Assembly: GCF_016862575.1 (NCBI RefSeq)
Contig: NZ_BONF01000003.1
Location: forward strand, 27,861 to 91,860
Origin: Catellatospora bangladeshensis
GTDB taxonomy: Bacteria > Actinomycetota > Actinomycetes > Mycobacteriales > Micromonosporaceae
Direction of reading: 5' to 3'
DNA: 64,000 nucleotides
The notes under the pieces were generated by a model, which ran no database searches, had not been told where the DNA came from, and saw only the letters and a program-made list of their open reading frames with translations. Positions 8,959 to 18,180 of the stretch are shown in pieces. Numbering within the stretch: position 1 is the first letter of the stretch; each line of letters starts with the position of its first letter. Made by a program: the position numbers and the translations under genes.

Positions 8959-9477
8959 TCAGGCCAGCCGGGTCAGCTCGGCGGTGATCGCCTCGCGGAG
9001 CTGGTCGTACTCCTCGGCCTTGGGGGAGACGAGGGTGTCGTGCTCCTCGGCGAAACGTACCTCGTTCGGGTAGCGCCAGACCGGCGCGTCCCGGAACTCG
9101 CGCGCCTCCCACGAGTAACGCGGGTGGATGTGCGCGTGCAGGTGGTGCAGCGAGTTGCCGAGGATCTCGTAGTTGAGCCGGCGGAACGCGGGGTCGAAAC
9201 CGTTGCAGGCGGCGAAGACCGCCTCACCGAGCAGGCCCATGTCGGCCAGGAAGTCCGCGCGCTGGGCGCGGGTCAGGTCGGTGAGGTGGTCGGCGCCGTC
9301 CACGTCGGACAGCAGCACGCAGTACCCAGGGAGGTGCTGCGTGTCGCCGAAGACGGCGTAGCCGCTGTTGAGCTTGGCCATGACGAGGGGGTTGTCGCCG
9401 CGCCGGGCCGCGCCCAGCCGGTCGGTCCGCCAGTCGACGAGCAGCTCGTCGCCGTTGGCGTGGGCGTGCCTGCCCAT
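8959..9477 (-). CDS. HIT-family nucleotide hydrolase/transferase
   Basis: The protein is 172 aa. The histidine triad is H112-L-H114-A-H116-I-H118, preceded by YEILGNSLHHL. HIT enzymes cleave dinucleoside polyphosphates or AMP conjugates through the central His. The start ATG shares its A with the TGA of the response-regulator gene (TGATG), so translation is probably coupled. A hairpin terminator follows. The location at the end of a two-component operon headed by an acyl-CoA ligase is notable because HIT proteins often remove AMP adducts; any functional link is inference. Confidence 0.88.
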   Translation of the reverse strand: MGRHAHANGDELLVDWRTDRLGAARRGDNPLVMAKLNSGYAVFGDTQHLPGYCVLLSDVDGADHLTDLTRAQRADFLADMGLLGEAVFAACNGFDPAFRRLNYEILGNSLHHLHAHIHPRYSWEAREFRDAPVWRYPNEVRFAEEHDTLVSPKAEEYDQLREAITAELTRLA

Positions 9478-10148
9478 CAGGACAGGTTCGGCGCGTCGGG
9501 GGCCTGGAGCAGACCGAGCCGCAGCGCGGTCATCAGGGCCTGGGCCCGGTTGGCGGCGCCCAGCTTCTCGTAGAGCTTCGAGATGTGGGTCTTGGCCGTC
9601 GACTCGCTGACGAACAGCTGCTTGGCGATGCCGGACACGCTCATGCCCTCGGCGAGCAGCTTGAGCACCTGGCCCTCGCGCGGGCTGAGCTGCGGGCCGC
9701 TCGGGGTGAGCCGGCGCTTCATCGCCTCGGCCAGGTCGGCCGCGGTGAACGCGCTGGGCGCGGAGGCGGCGTGGCGGGCCGCGGCGACGACCTCGTCCGC
9801 GGGGGCGGTCTTCGGCACGAAGGCGCTGGCACCGGCCTCCAGGGCGCCGAAGAGCTGGTCGTCGCCCGCGTACATGGTCAGCACCACGATGCCCATGGTG
9901 GAGCTGGACTTGCGCAGGGTGCGGGTGGCCTCCAGGCCGCTGCCGTCGGGCAGGCGGAGGTCCATGATGACCACGTCGGGGTGCAGGGCGCCGGCCTGGC
10001 GGACCGCCTCGGCCGCGGTGCTGGCCTCGCCGACCACCTCGAACTGGCGATCCCGCTCGAAGGCGTGGCGCAGCCCCTTGCGGATGAGGTCGTGGTCGTC
10101 GACGAGAAGGACCTTGGTTCGCCCCGTCGGCACAGTACTGGTGGACAT
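9477..10148 (-). CDS. NarL/FixJ-family response regulator
   Basis: The protein is 223 aa. Its receiver domain has LLVDDHDLIRKGL (acidic pocket), the phosphoacceptor in VIMDLRLPDGSG, and the K of FVPKTAPADE. A LuxR-type HTH at the C-terminus reads LSPREGQVLKLLAEGMSVSGIAKQLFVSESTAKTHISKLYEKL. It is a DNA-binding output partner of the histidine kinase encoded 53 nt upstream. A GGGGAG Shine-Dalgarno lies about 9 nt before the ATG. Target genes are not visible. Confidence 0.95.
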   Translation of the reverse strand: MSTSTVPTGRTKVLLVDDHDLIRKGLRHAFERDRQFEVVGEASTAAEAVRQAGALHPDVVIMDLRLPDGSGLEATRTLRKSSSTMGIVVLTMYAGDDQLFGALEAGASAFVPKTAPADEVVAAARHAASAPSAFTAADLAEAMKRRLTPSGPQLSPREGQVLKLLAEGMSVSGIAKQLFVSESTAKTHISKLYEKLGAANRAQALMTALRLGLLQAPDAPNLS

Positions 10149-10201
10149 GCCCGCTTACTCCCCTTCTGGCACCCGCGCACGCTGGCCGCGGGTGACACAC
10201 G

Positions 10202-11914
10202 TTATCGCGTCGCCCTGCCCTCTTGTCGAGGGGAACCGCCCACGACCACGGCAACCGTGGTCCCTACCGGGTCCCGAGGCCGAATCTCTAGTCGGCCACG
10301 GATACGTTCCGCCCTCTCCGCCATGATCGCAAGTCCGTAGCGTCCGTCCGTACGCTCATCGGGTATGCCTTGACCATCGTCGGACACCTCGATCAGGCCG
10401 TACGGGGGATCGACGGTGCAGGTGACCCACAGGTTGGCGGCGTTGGCGTGCTTGCGCGCGTTGGTGATCGCCTCCTGCGCGATGCGCAGCAGCTCCGACT
10501 CGATCGAGGCGGGCAGGCGGCCGGCCTCGTCCAGCGACAGGTTCACCTTCAGCCCGGCCTGGTTGCCCGAGATGCGCGCGAACTCGGCGATCGCCGCGGT
10601 CAGGCCGCCGTGCCGGTCCACCTCGCTGCGCAGCTCGAACAGGCTCAGCCGCAGCTCGGTGATCACCCGGGTGATCTCGGAGCGGAGCACGCGCAGCTCC
10701 TCGGCCGTGTCCTCGGCGCCCTCGGGCAGCGTGGCCTGCGCGTTGTCGACGCCGTACCCGATCATCACGAGTTCCTGGGCGACGCCGTCGTGGATCTCGC
10801 GGGCCAGCCGCTGGCGCTCCTCGTTGGTCGCGATGGAGCGCACCTCCTCGAACAGCAGCGCGGCCTCCAGCCGCAGCGCCGCCGGGGTGGCCGCGGCCAC
10901 GATGCGGCCGGTCAGCTGGGGCGGGTAGAGGTTGGTCCCGTCCCGCTCCAGGGCCACCAGGCCGACCGTGCGCACGCCCGCGATCAGCGGCACGACCAGC
11001 GCCGACACCGGGCCCGTCGGCTCGAACGAGCGCAGCTGCGAGCGCCCGGACACCTGCGGCTGCTGGCTGGCCCACGCGTCGGCGATCGCCGAGTCGGCGT
11101 CCAGGCTGGTCTCCCAGGCGGCCCGGGTCGACGTGTCGTCGGCCTCCACGCCGAACTGCGCCAGCACCACCAGGCGGCCCGCGCCGCTCGCGGCGAGCAC
11201 CGCGGCCCGCTGCGGGCGGCCGATCGGGCGGATCTCCTCGATCACGTGCTCGGCGATGCTGCCCGGGTCCAGGGTGGCGCCGGGCAGCTGGCGGGCCACC
11301 TGGCGCAGCTGGGTGAGCAGGCGGGTGGCCTCGGCGTAGGGCTGCGGCGTGCGGCGGATCAGGGCGGCCCGCTGCATGGCGCCGGTGGTGATGGTGCCGA
11401 CCGCGGCCAGGATCAGCCACTGCGCGCACACCGCCAGGTAGCCGAACTGGCTGAGCTGGCGTACCCCCTCGGGGGCCATGGTCAGCCAGCCCGCCACGGC
11501 CAGCGTCAGCGCGGCGACGCTGAGCAGCCCGGCCGACTCCAGCGGGCGGTTGTTGAGCATCGCGGCGGTGATCGGCACGGCCAGGTACGGCAACACGGCG
11601 GACGCGCCGACGCCGTCGGACACCGTGCCGGCCGCGTCCGCGGCGACCGCGATGGCGCTCGCGCCCATGCCGACCAGCACGGTCTCGGCGAAGCGGCCCA
11701 GCGGCGCGACCACCGGGTGCCGGGGCGCGAGCACCCCGGGCAGCGCGGCCAGCGCCAGCAGGGCGACCCAGCGCAGCTCGGCGGGGTCGCCGGTGGCCAC
11801 CCAGATCAGCACGCCGACCAGCAGCAGCATGGTGCCGCGCACGGCGATCGCCATCAGCTGCGAGGCCGGGATGCGGGGCCGGCGCCGGGGGCGCTCAGCG
11901 GCGGTAGATGGCAT
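10202..11914 (-). CDS. Membrane sensor histidine kinase (HisKA_3 type) with GAF-like domain
   Basis: The protein is 570 aa. The N-terminal third holds several TM helices (AIAVRGTMLLLVGVLIWVA and others). A GAF-like region follows (AAVLAASGAGRLVVLAQFG to VGLVALERDG). The dimerisation/phosphoacceptor box is RQRLAREIHDGVAQELVMIGYG, and the ATPase has AITNARKHANAANLWV and VSDDGQGIPDE. It is of the NarX/DesK type, pairing with the NarL-type regulator next door. The start overlaps the fadD15 3' end by 20 bp, suggesting coupled translation. The signal is unknown. Confidence 0.93.
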   Translation of the reverse strand: MPSTAAERPRRRPRIPASQLMAIAVRGTMLLLVGVLIWVATGDPAELRWVALLALAALPGVLAPRHPVVAPLGRFAETVLVGMGASAIAVAADAAGTVSDGVGASAVLPYLAVPITAAMLNNRPLESAGLLSVAALTLAVAGWLTMAPEGVRQLSQFGYLAVCAQWLILAAVGTITTGAMQRAALIRRTPQPYAEATRLLTQLRQVARQLPGATLDPGSIAEHVIEEIRPIGRPQRAAVLAASGAGRLVVLAQFGVEADDTSTRAAWETSLDADSAIADAWASQQPQVSGRSQLRSFEPTGPVSALVVPLIAGVRTVGLVALERDGTNLYPPQLTGRIVAAATPAALRLEAALLFEEVRSIATNEERQRLAREIHDGVAQELVMIGYGVDNAQATLPEGAEDTAEELRVLRSEITRVITELRLSLFELRSEVDRHGGLTAAIAEFARISGNQAGLKVNLSLDEAGRLPASIESELLRIAQEAITNARKHANAANLWVTCTVDPPYGLIEVSDDGQGIPDERTDGRYGLAIMAERAERIRGRLEIRPRDPVGTTVAVVVGGSPRQEGRATR

Positions 11915-13682
11915 CGATCTCCTCCGCGTACTCCTTCATCACGACCGCGCGCTTGACCTTGAGCGACGGGGTGAGCTCCCCGGTCGCCTCGGTGAAGTCA
12001 CGCGGCAGGATGCGAAAAACCTTGATGCCCTCGGCCTGCGAGACGGCCTTGTTGGCCTCCGCGACCGCGGCTTCGATCTCGGCGCGCAGGTCCGCGTCCT
12101 CGCGCAGGTCGGCGACGGCCGTCTCGGGACGGCCGCGCTCGGCCAGCCAGGCGGGCAGCGCCTCCGGGTCGATGGTGACCAGCGCCGCGATGAACGGCTG
12201 CCGGTCGCCCACCACCATGCACTGGCTGACCAGCGCGTGGGCGCGGACCCGGTCCTCCAGCACGGCCGGGGCGACGTTCTTGCCGCCGGCCGTCACGATG
12301 ATCTCCTTCTTGCGGCCGGTGATGCTCAGGAAGCCGTCCGCGTCCAGCGAGCCCAGGTCACCGGTGTGGAACCAGCCCTCGGCGTCGATCGCCTCGGCGG
12401 TGGCGGCCGGGTTGTTCCAGTAGCCGGGGAAGATGACCTCGCCGCGGGCCAGGATCTCGCCGTCGTCGGCGATGGCGATGGTCACCCCGGGCAGCGGCTG
12501 GCCGACCGTGCCGATGCGCTGCGCGCTCGCCCGGTTGAAGGTGATCGCGGGCGACGTCTCGGTCAGCCCGTAGCCCTCCAGCACGTTCAGGCCCACCCCG
12601 CGGAAGAAGTGGCCCAGCCGGTCGCCCAGCGGCGCGCCGCCGGAGATCGCGCTGTGGCACCGGCCGCCCAGGGCCGCCCGCAGCTTGCCGTACACCAGCT
12701 TGTCGAAGACCGTGTGGCGCAGCTTCAGGCCCAGGCCCGGCCCGCCGGGGGTCTGCAGGGCCCGGCTGTACGCGATCGCGACGGCCTCGGCCCGGTCGAA
12801 GATGGCGCCCTTGCCGCCGCTGTGCGCCTTCTGCCGGGCGCTGTTGTAGACCTTCTCGAACACCCGCGGCACGCTCAGCAGGAACGTGGGCCGGAACGCG
12901 GTCAGGTCGGCGACCAGGTTCTTGACGTCGGCGGTGTGCGTGGTCTTCACCCGGCCCTGCACCACGCCCAACTGGAGCAGGCGCGCGAACGCGTGCGCCA
13001 GCGGCAGGAACAGCACGGTCGAGGCGCCCTCGTGGAACAGCACGTCCAGCGCCGGGATGGCGTTGCCGATGTCGGAGAGCATGTTGCGGTGCGTCAGCAC
13101 GCAGCCCTTCGGGCGGCCGGTGGTGCCCGAGGTGTAGACGATGGTCGCCGGGTCGTCCGCGCTGCCGGACTTGCGGCGCACGTCGATCTCGGCGGGGTCC
13201 ACCGACGCGCCGAGGGTGACCAGGGTGGGCAGGTCGCCGCCGTCGATCTCCCATAGGCGGGCGAGGGCCGGCGCGGCCTCGCGCACGGTCGCCGAGTGCT
13301 CGGGGGTCTCGGTGAAGCAGCCGACCGCGCCCGAGTCGGCGAGGATCCACTGCACCTGCTCGGTGCTGGAGGTCTCGTAGATGGGCACGGTGACCCCGCC
13401 GCAGGCCCAGATCGCGTAGTCGATGAGCGTCCACTCGTAGCGGGTCTTGCTCATCAGGCCGACCCGGTCGCCGGGCTGCACGCCGGACGCGACCAGCCCG
13501 CGGGCCAGCGCGACGACCTCGGCGTGGAACTGCTCGCTGGTGATGTCATCGAAGCCGGTCGAGGTGCGGCGGGAGAACTGCACCAGCTGGGGCGTCTGTG
13601 CCGCGTTGTCCCACACGGGGTCGGTCAGGCGGGCCGTGTCATCGATCGTCACCGCCGGGGCCTGCGAAAACTGCCGCACCAT
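11895..13682 (-). CDS. fadD15: Long-chain fatty-acid-CoA ligase (FadD15-like)
   Basis: The protein is 595 aa and belongs to the ANL superfamily. The P-loop is IVYTSGTTGRPKGCVLTHRN; the adenylate motif GYGLTETSPAITFN and the hinge region ADGFLSITGRKKEIIVTAGGKNVAP with the C-terminal Lys region are intact. It activates long-chain fatty acids to acyl-AMP and then acyl-CoA. ATG 13682 was chosen for the AAGGAG just upstream; longer in-frame starts add a Pro/Arg-rich tail unlike the family. It is the first gene of the operon with HK, RR and HIT. The same neighbour relation to pimB' and the SRPBCC gene is known from mycobacteria. Confidence 0.92.
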   Translation of the reverse strand: MVRQFSQAPAVTIDDTARLTDPVWDNAAQTPQLVQFSRRTSTGFDDITSEQFHAEVVALARGLVASGVQPGDRVGLMSKTRYEWTLIDYAIWACGGVTVPIYETSSTEQVQWILADSGAVGCFTETPEHSATVREAAPALARLWEIDGGDLPTLVTLGASVDPAEIDVRRKSGSADDPATIVYTSGTTGRPKGCVLTHRNMLSDIGNAIPALDVLFHEGASTVLFLPLAHAFARLLQLGVVQGRVKTTHTADVKNLVADLTAFRPTFLLSVPRVFEKVYNSARQKAHSGGKGAIFDRAEAVAIAYSRALQTPGGPGLGLKLRHTVFDKLVYGKLRAALGGRCHSAISGGAPLGDRLGHFFRGVGLNVLEGYGLTETSPAITFNRASAQRIGTVGQPLPGVTIAIADDGEILARGEVIFPGYWNNPAATAEAIDAEGWFHTGDLGSLDADGFLSITGRKKEIIVTAGGKNVAPAVLEDRVRAHALVSQCMVVGDRQPFIAALVTIDPEALPAWLAERGRPETAVADLREDADLRAEIEAAVAEANKAVSQAEGIKVFRILPRDFTEATGELTPSLKVKRAVVMKEYAEEIDAIYRR

Positions 13683-13816
13683 GCGCTCCTTGGACTGCTC
13701 GTGCGGGCATCCGGCGCGCCCGCGCCGGCCGTCGGCGAAACGCCACGGCCGTCCCCGGCACTGTAGAACGTCGGCCCCGCGGTCCTGCAAACGCTGTCCT
13801 GCTTCGGACGGGGGAG

Positions 13817-13857
13817 CGGGGTCCGGCGCGCCGCCCGCCGTGGCGGGTCGGACCCCG
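13817..13857. promoter_or_regulatory. Hairpin between divergent fadD15 and SRPBCC genes
   Basis: The 9-bp arms CGGGGTCCG and CGGACCCCG flank a 23-nt centre that itself can fold (CCCGCC/GGCGGG). It is in the 203-bp divergent spacer, upstream of TAGCCT (13873-13878). It could be an operator or a barrier; function not determinable. Confidence 0.4.
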
Positions 13858-13885
13858 GTGACCATGTACGGGTAGCCTGCTGGTC

Positions 13886-14326
13886 ATGGCGGATTCCTCC
13901 TCCCAGTCGATCGTCATCAACACCGACCCGGCCCGCATCGCCGAGGTCATCTGCGACTACCCGTCGTATCCCCGGTGGACCCAGGCCATCAAGGCCGCTG
14001 AGGTGCTGGAGGAGTACGAGGACGGCTACCCGGCCACCGTGCGCTTCGTCATCGACGCGGGCATCGTGCAGGACGAGTACACGCTGCACTACGACTACGC
14101 CGAGGACATCTCGCGGATCGAGTGGCACCTGGTCGCGCCGTCGAAGATGCAGAAGGCGCAGGACGGCTCGTACGACATCGTGGACAACGGCGACGGCACC
14201 TGCACGGTGACCTACACGCTGTCGGTGGACCTGTCGATCGGCATGCTGGGCATGTTCAAGAAGAAGGCCGAGAAGGCGATCATGGATACCGCCCTCAAGG
14301 AGCTCAAGAAGCAGGTCGAGGCCTGA
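13886..14326 (+). CDS. SRPBCC / polyketide-cyclase-like START-fold protein
   Basis: The protein is 146 aa with a single small START/Bet v1-like domain: VICDYPSYPRWTQAIKAAEVL, SRIEWHLVAPSKMQKAQDGSYDI and a C-terminal helix KKAEKAIMDTALKELKKQV. It resembles Rv2185c (TB16.3) from memory, a family with a hydrophobic cavity for lipids or polyketides. TAGCCT ends 7 nt before the ATG, indicating a leaderless mRNA. It forms a unit with the Cys-motif gene 2 nt downstream. The ligand is unknown. Confidence 0.88.
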   Translation: MADSSSQSIVINTDPARIAEVICDYPSYPRWTQAIKAAEVLEEYEDGYPATVRFVIDAGIVQDEYTLHYDYAEDISRIEWHLVAPSKMQKAQDGSYDIVDNGDGTCTVTYTLSVDLSIGMLGMFKKKAEKAIMDTALKELKKQVEA

Positions 14327-14328
14327 GC

Positions 14329-14853
14329 ATGGAAATGTCACCGGGCACCGCCCGCGAGGAGGCGGAACGGCTGGTGGCGGCGGTGCTCGCCGCCGCGACG
14401 CTGGCCGCCAACGCCAACCCGCACATCTCCACCGGCTCGGCGGAGTGCTGCATCTGTCCACTCTGCAAGGTGATCGCCGCGGTGCGCGACCCCGACCCGG
14501 AGCTGGTCGAACGGGTGGCCACCGGCGCCGGCGACCTGGCCGCCGGGCTGGCCAGCTTCCTGCGCGCCGTCTCCACGCACCGGCCGGGGGCCGCCGACGA
14601 GACCTGGCGCGACGCCACCGCCGGGACAGGCGACACGCCCGAGCGCGGGTCAGGCGTGCAGGCTGACCCGGCGGGTGCGGAACCCGCCACCACGCCTGCC
14701 GTCAAGAAGGTCGCCAAGAAAATCGTCAAGAAGGCTGTCGCGAAGCCGACACCCGATGTTTCCGAACCGGAAACCACCCCGTCACAGCGCCCGGTTAAGG
14801 CAGCTAAGAAAGCCGTCCGCAAGGCCGAGCCGCACCCGCCGCCGGAGCTGTGA
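14329..14853 (+). CDS. Conserved actinobacterial protein with CCICPLC motif and Lys/Ala/Pro-rich tail
   Basis: The protein is 174 aa. The N-terminal helix is followed by SAECCICPLCKVIAAVRDPDP (near residues 40-60), a compact cysteine cluster that could bind zinc or iron. The last 60 residues are a low-complexity tail of VKK/AKK units resembling histone-like tails. It starts 2 nt after the SRPBCC stop, so it is probably translated by coupling. The neighbour order SRPBCC - this family - ROK glucokinase is also found in Streptomyces (from memory). The function is unknown; the basic tail suggests nucleic-acid or membrane contact. Confidence 0.8.
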   Translation: MEMSPGTAREEAERLVAAVLAAATLAANANPHISTGSAECCICPLCKVIAAVRDPDPELVERVATGAGDLAAGLASFLRAVSTHRPGAADETWRDATAGTGDTPERGSGVQADPAGAEPATTPAVKKVAKKIVKKAVAKPTPDVSEPETTPSQRPVKAAKKAVRKAEPHPPPEL

Positions 14854-14972
14854 CGGCGATCTTCGCCGGGCGACGCTCGCCGGAGCCGGTCCCGGCGTTA
14901 GGGTGATGCCCAGTAGAACGGCGTGGCACCCAAGCGTCACCGCCGGCAAGCCCAGCAAGGAAGGGTTCGGCC

Positions 14973-15917
14973 GTGGCACTCACCATCGGCGTGGACATCG
15001 GTGGCACCAAGGTGCTCGGCGGTGTGGTCGATCCTGACGGCACCGTGATCGCGACGAGCCGTCGCGACACCCCGGCCGGCGACGTCGCCGCGACCCGGGA
15101 CGTGATCATCGATGTGGTGAAGGATCTGTCCACCGAGCACAGGGTGGACGCGGTCGGCATCGGCGCCGCCGGTTGGATTGACGCGACCCGGTCGACGGTG
15201 CTGTTCGCACCGAACCTGGCCTGGCGTGACGAGCCGCTGCGGGACTACGTCGCCAAGGCGGTGAACCTCCCCGTGGTGGTGGAGAACGACGCGAACGTGG
15301 CGGCGTGGGCGGAGTTCCGCTACGGCGCGGCGGCCGACGCCGAGGACTCGATGGTGATGTTCACCGTCGGCACCGGCATCGGCGGCGGCATCGTGCTCGG
15401 CGGCGGCCTGGTCCGCGGCGCGCACGGCATCGCGGCGGAGATCGGCCACATGCTGGCGGTGCCCGACGGGCACGTCTGCGGCTGCGGCCGGCACGGCTGC
15501 ATCGAGCAGTACGCCAGCGGCAACGCGCTGGTCCGCTTCGCGCGGGCCGGTGCACAGGCCGAGCCCGAGCGGGCCAAACTGCTGCTCGACAAGGCCGAGG
15601 GCAAGGTCGAGAACATCACCGGCCCGATCGTGACCTCGGCGGCGCAGGCCGGCGACGAGATCGCGATCGACGCGTTCGGCCAGATCGGCTACTGGCTCGG
15701 CCAGGGCCTGGCCGACCTGGTCCAGATCCTCGACCCCCAGGTCCTCGTGGTGGGCGGCGGCGTCATCGACGCCGGCGACCTCCTGATGACCCCCGCCCGC
15801 CAGTCCTACCTGGACAGCCTCGCCCAGCGCGGCCGCCTCCCGGTGGCCGAGCTGCGCGCCGCCAAGATGGGCAACACCGCCGGCCTCATCGGCGCCGCCG
15901 ACCTGGCCCGCCAGTAA
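14973..15917 (+). CDS. glkA: ROK-family glucokinase
   Basis: The protein is 314 aa. The ATP site is GVDIGGTKVLGG; the sugar site includes VVVENDANVAAWAE and GTGIGGGIVLGG. The ROK zinc motif is H-V-C-G-C-G-R-H-G-C with EIGH upstream. It phosphorylates glucose to glucose-6-phosphate with ATP and, in Streptomyces, is linked to carbon catabolite control. The start is GTG with AAGGAAGGG about 7 nt before it. A palindromic element follows 16 nt after the stop. Assignment is secure at family level. Confidence 0.94.
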   Translation: MALTIGVDIGGTKVLGGVVDPDGTVIATSRRDTPAGDVAATRDVIIDVVKDLSTEHRVDAVGIGAAGWIDATRSTVLFAPNLAWRDEPLRDYVAKAVNLPVVVENDANVAAWAEFRYGAAADAEDSMVMFTVGTGIGGGIVLGGGLVRGAHGIAAEIGHMLAVPDGHVCGCGRHGCIEQYASGNALVRFARAGAQAEPERAKLLLDKAEGKVENITGPIVTSAAQAGDEIAIDAFGQIGYWLGQGLADLVQILDPQVLVVGGGVIDAGDLLMTPARQSYLDSLAQRGRLPVAELRAAKMGNTAGLIGAADLARQ

Positions 15918-15932
15918 CAGCAGACATGCGTT

Positions 15933-15987
15933 GATCATGAACTTATGGCACGGCTCGACGGCGTGTCGCTGACATAAGTTCATGATC
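15933..15987. repeat. Palindromic element, family C copy 1
   Basis: Perfect 15-bp arms, GATCATGAACTTATG and complement, enclose a 25-nt loop that contains CGACGGCGTGTCG, itself a small hairpin. The same core is present at 30784 and in the compound palindrome at 54353. It separates glkA from the EEP gene. Confidence 0.9.
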
Positions 15988-16017
15988 GCCATGTGGGTCG
16001 TGGGGCATGCTGGCGGG

Positions 16018-16692
16018 ATGTCGGTGCGGGTGGTTTCGTACAACGTGCATTCGCTGCGGGATGATCTCGGGGCGCTGGCGCGGGTGGTGCGGGGGCTGGC
16101 GCCGGATGTGCTGATCGTGCAGGAGGCGCCGCGGCGGTGGCGGTGGCGTACGAAGTGCGCGGACCTGGCGCACTCGTTCGGGATGTACATGGCCGCGGGC
16201 GGGATGCCCAGCCTCGGTAACGTGATCATGACCAACCTGCGGGTACGCGTCCTCGACCAGTGGTGCATGCGCTACCCGCTGACCCCCGGCCGGCACATGC
16301 GCGGGGCCGTGTTCACCCGGCTGCAGGTGCCGGGGCGGGCGCCGTTCGCCGTGGTGGGAACGCACCTGTCCACCGACGACGAGGAGCGCCCCGGCCAGGC
16401 CGGGCTGCTCAAGCCCGCGATCGACGCGCTGGCCGACCCCGTGATCGTGGGGCTGGACCTCAACGAGTGCCCGGACGGCGGCTGCTGGCCGCTGCTCACC
16501 GACCGGCTGCTCGACGCCGCCGAGCTGGCCGGGCAGGGGGACCGGGGCACCTTCCCGGTGCCGCACCCGACCCGCCGCATCGACGCGCTGCTCGTCGACC
16601 CCCGCCTGGAGGTGCGGGAATACCGGGTGGTCGACACGCCCGACGCGGACCGGGCCAGCGACCACTACCCGATCCTCGTGGACCTCGCATAG
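16018..16692 (+). CDS. Endonuclease/exonuclease/phosphatase (EEP) family hydrolase
   Basis: The protein is 224 aa. All EEP catalytic motifs are visible: SYNVHSL (Asn), IVQEAP (Glu metal ligand), VVGTHLS (His), GLDLNE (Asp-x-Asn), RRIDALL and the C-terminal SDHYPILVDL (Asp-His). It is a compact cytosolic member with no signal peptide; members hydrolyse phosphodiesters in DNA, sphingomyelin or inositol phosphates, so the substrate is open. ATG 16018 is preceded by CATGCT at 6 nt. A farther in-frame ATG at 15982 lies in the palindrome and is unlikely. Confidence 0.85.
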   Translation: MSVRVVSYNVHSLRDDLGALARVVRGLAPDVLIVQEAPRRWRWRTKCADLAHSFGMYMAAGGMPSLGNVIMTNLRVRVLDQWCMRYPLTPGRHMRGAVFTRLQVPGRAPFAVVGTHLSTDDEERPGQAGLLKPAIDALADPVIVGLDLNECPDGGCWPLLTDRLLDAAELAGQGDRGTFPVPHPTRRIDALLVDPRLEVREYRVVDTPDADRASDHYPILVDLA

Positions 16693-16764
16693 CAACTCAC
16701 GCTGGACAAGCTCCGCCGTAAACGGGAAAGATGCTCTGCGTCTTACGAGTGGTGGAGGTCGTGA

Positions 16765-18180
16765 GTGACGTACTCAGCCGGCTACGGCGACCCCGAATCG
16801 GGCGGTCCCGCGACCGCGTGGCGCGACGGGTGGCCGGTCTACGACCGCAGCGGCACGGTGTGCGTCATCGGCGCGGGCCCCAGCGGGCTGACCGCGATGA
16901 AGAACCTCAAGGAGCAGGGGTTCGGCGTCGACTGCTACGAGCGGGAGACCAGCGTCGGCGGCGCCTGGAACTGGCGGCACGACCGCAGCCCGGTGTACTC
17001 CAGCACGCACCTGATCTCGTCGAAGCCGTTCAGCCAGTTCCCGGACTTCCCGATGCCGGACAGCTGGGCGGACTACCCCAAGCACACCCAGGTGCTGGAG
17101 TACCTGGAGCACTACGCCGACCACTTCGACCTCAAGCCGCACATCTGGTTCGGCACCGAGGTGGTCAAGGTGGAGCCGGCCGAGGGCGACCGCTGGGACG
17201 TGACCACGCGCAGCACCGGCGGCTACGGCGGCGAGCGCATCCACCGCTACGCCGCGGTCGTCATCGCCAACGGGCACAACTGGTCGCCCAAGCGCCCGGA
17301 GTACGAGGGCCTCGAGGACTTCAAGGGCGAGGTGATCCACGCCGCGCAGTTCAAGGACGCGGCGCAGCTGCGCGGCAGGAAGGTGCTGGTCGTCGGCGCG
17401 GGCAACACCGGGTGCGACATCGCCGTGGAGGCGGCCCAGCAGGCCGCCAGGTGCTGGCACTCCAGCCGCCGCGGCTACTGGTACACCCCGAAGTACGCCC
17501 TGGGCCGCCCCGCCGACCAGGTGAACGACACGATGCTGTGGCTGCGCCTGCCGCTGCGGCTGCGGCAGCTCATCGCGCACCGCACGCTGAAGACGACGGT
17601 CGGCGACCTGACCCGGTTCGGCCTGCCCAAGCCCGACCACAAGATCTTCGAGACGCACACCATCACCAACAGCCAGCTGATCTACTACCTGGGCCACGGC
17701 GCGGTGACCCCCGTGCCGGACATCGCCCGCTTCCACCGCAACAGTGTGGAACTCAAGGGCGGCGAGGTCATCGAGCCGGACCTGGTCGTGCTGGCCACCG
17801 GCTACCACCCGGTGTTCGAGTTCATCGACGGCAACCTGCTCGGCGTCGACGCGTCGGGCCGCCCGCGGCTGGCCATGCACGCCTTCCCGAAGCGGCTGCC
17901 CACCCTGGCCGTGGCGGGGCTGCTGCAGCCCGACTCCGGGCTGTTCCCGCTGGTGCACTGGCAAATGGTGGCGTTCGCGAGGCTGCTGCGCATGCGCGAG
18001 GCGGCGCCGGCCAAGGCGGTGGCGGTGCAGCGGCGGCTGGAGGCGGAGCTGGACCGGAAGTGGACCGGGGCGAAGGTGCAGGGCACCTCGCGGCACTGGT
18101 TCGAGATCAGCCACACCGTCTATCTCAAGGCCATTCAGCGCCTGCTCGACGAGCTCAGCCTTGAGGGGGCCGTGAAGTGA
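16765..18180 (+). CDS. Flavin-containing monooxygenase-like NAD(P)/FAD oxidoreductase
   Basis: The protein is 471 aa. The FAD Rossmann motif is VCVIGAGPSGLTAMKNL; the FMO-like region is VGGAWNWRHDRSPVYSSTHLISSK then FSQFPDFPMP. The NADPH Rossmann motif is VLVVGAGNTGCDIAVEAA and the ATGY-type motif is VVLATGYHP. It probably hydroxylates or N/S-oxygenates a small substrate or acts as a Baeyer-Villiger enzyme. The GTG start has GGAGG 6 nt upstream. It overlaps the following hydrolase-like gene by 4 nt (GTGA), so the two proteins are made together and may share a pathway. Substrate unknown. Confidence 0.88.
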   Translation: MTYSAGYGDPESGGPATAWRDGWPVYDRSGTVCVIGAGPSGLTAMKNLKEQGFGVDCYERETSVGGAWNWRHDRSPVYSSTHLISSKPFSQFPDFPMPDSWADYPKHTQVLEYLEHYADHFDLKPHIWFGTEVVKVEPAEGDRWDVTTRSTGGYGGERIHRYAAVVIANGHNWSPKRPEYEGLEDFKGEVIHAAQFKDAAQLRGRKVLVVGAGNTGCDIAVEAAQQAARCWHSSRRGYWYTPKYALGRPADQVNDTMLWLRLPLRLRQLIAHRTLKTTVGDLTRFGLPKPDHKIFETHTITNSQLIYYLGHGAVTPVPDIARFHRNSVELKGGEVIEPDLVVLATGYHPVFEFIDGNLLGVDASGRPRLAMHAFPKRLPTLAVAGLLQPDSGLFPLVHWQMVAFARLLRMREAAPAKAVAVQRRLEAELDRKWTGAKVQGTSRHWFEISHTVYLKAIQRLLDELSLEGAVK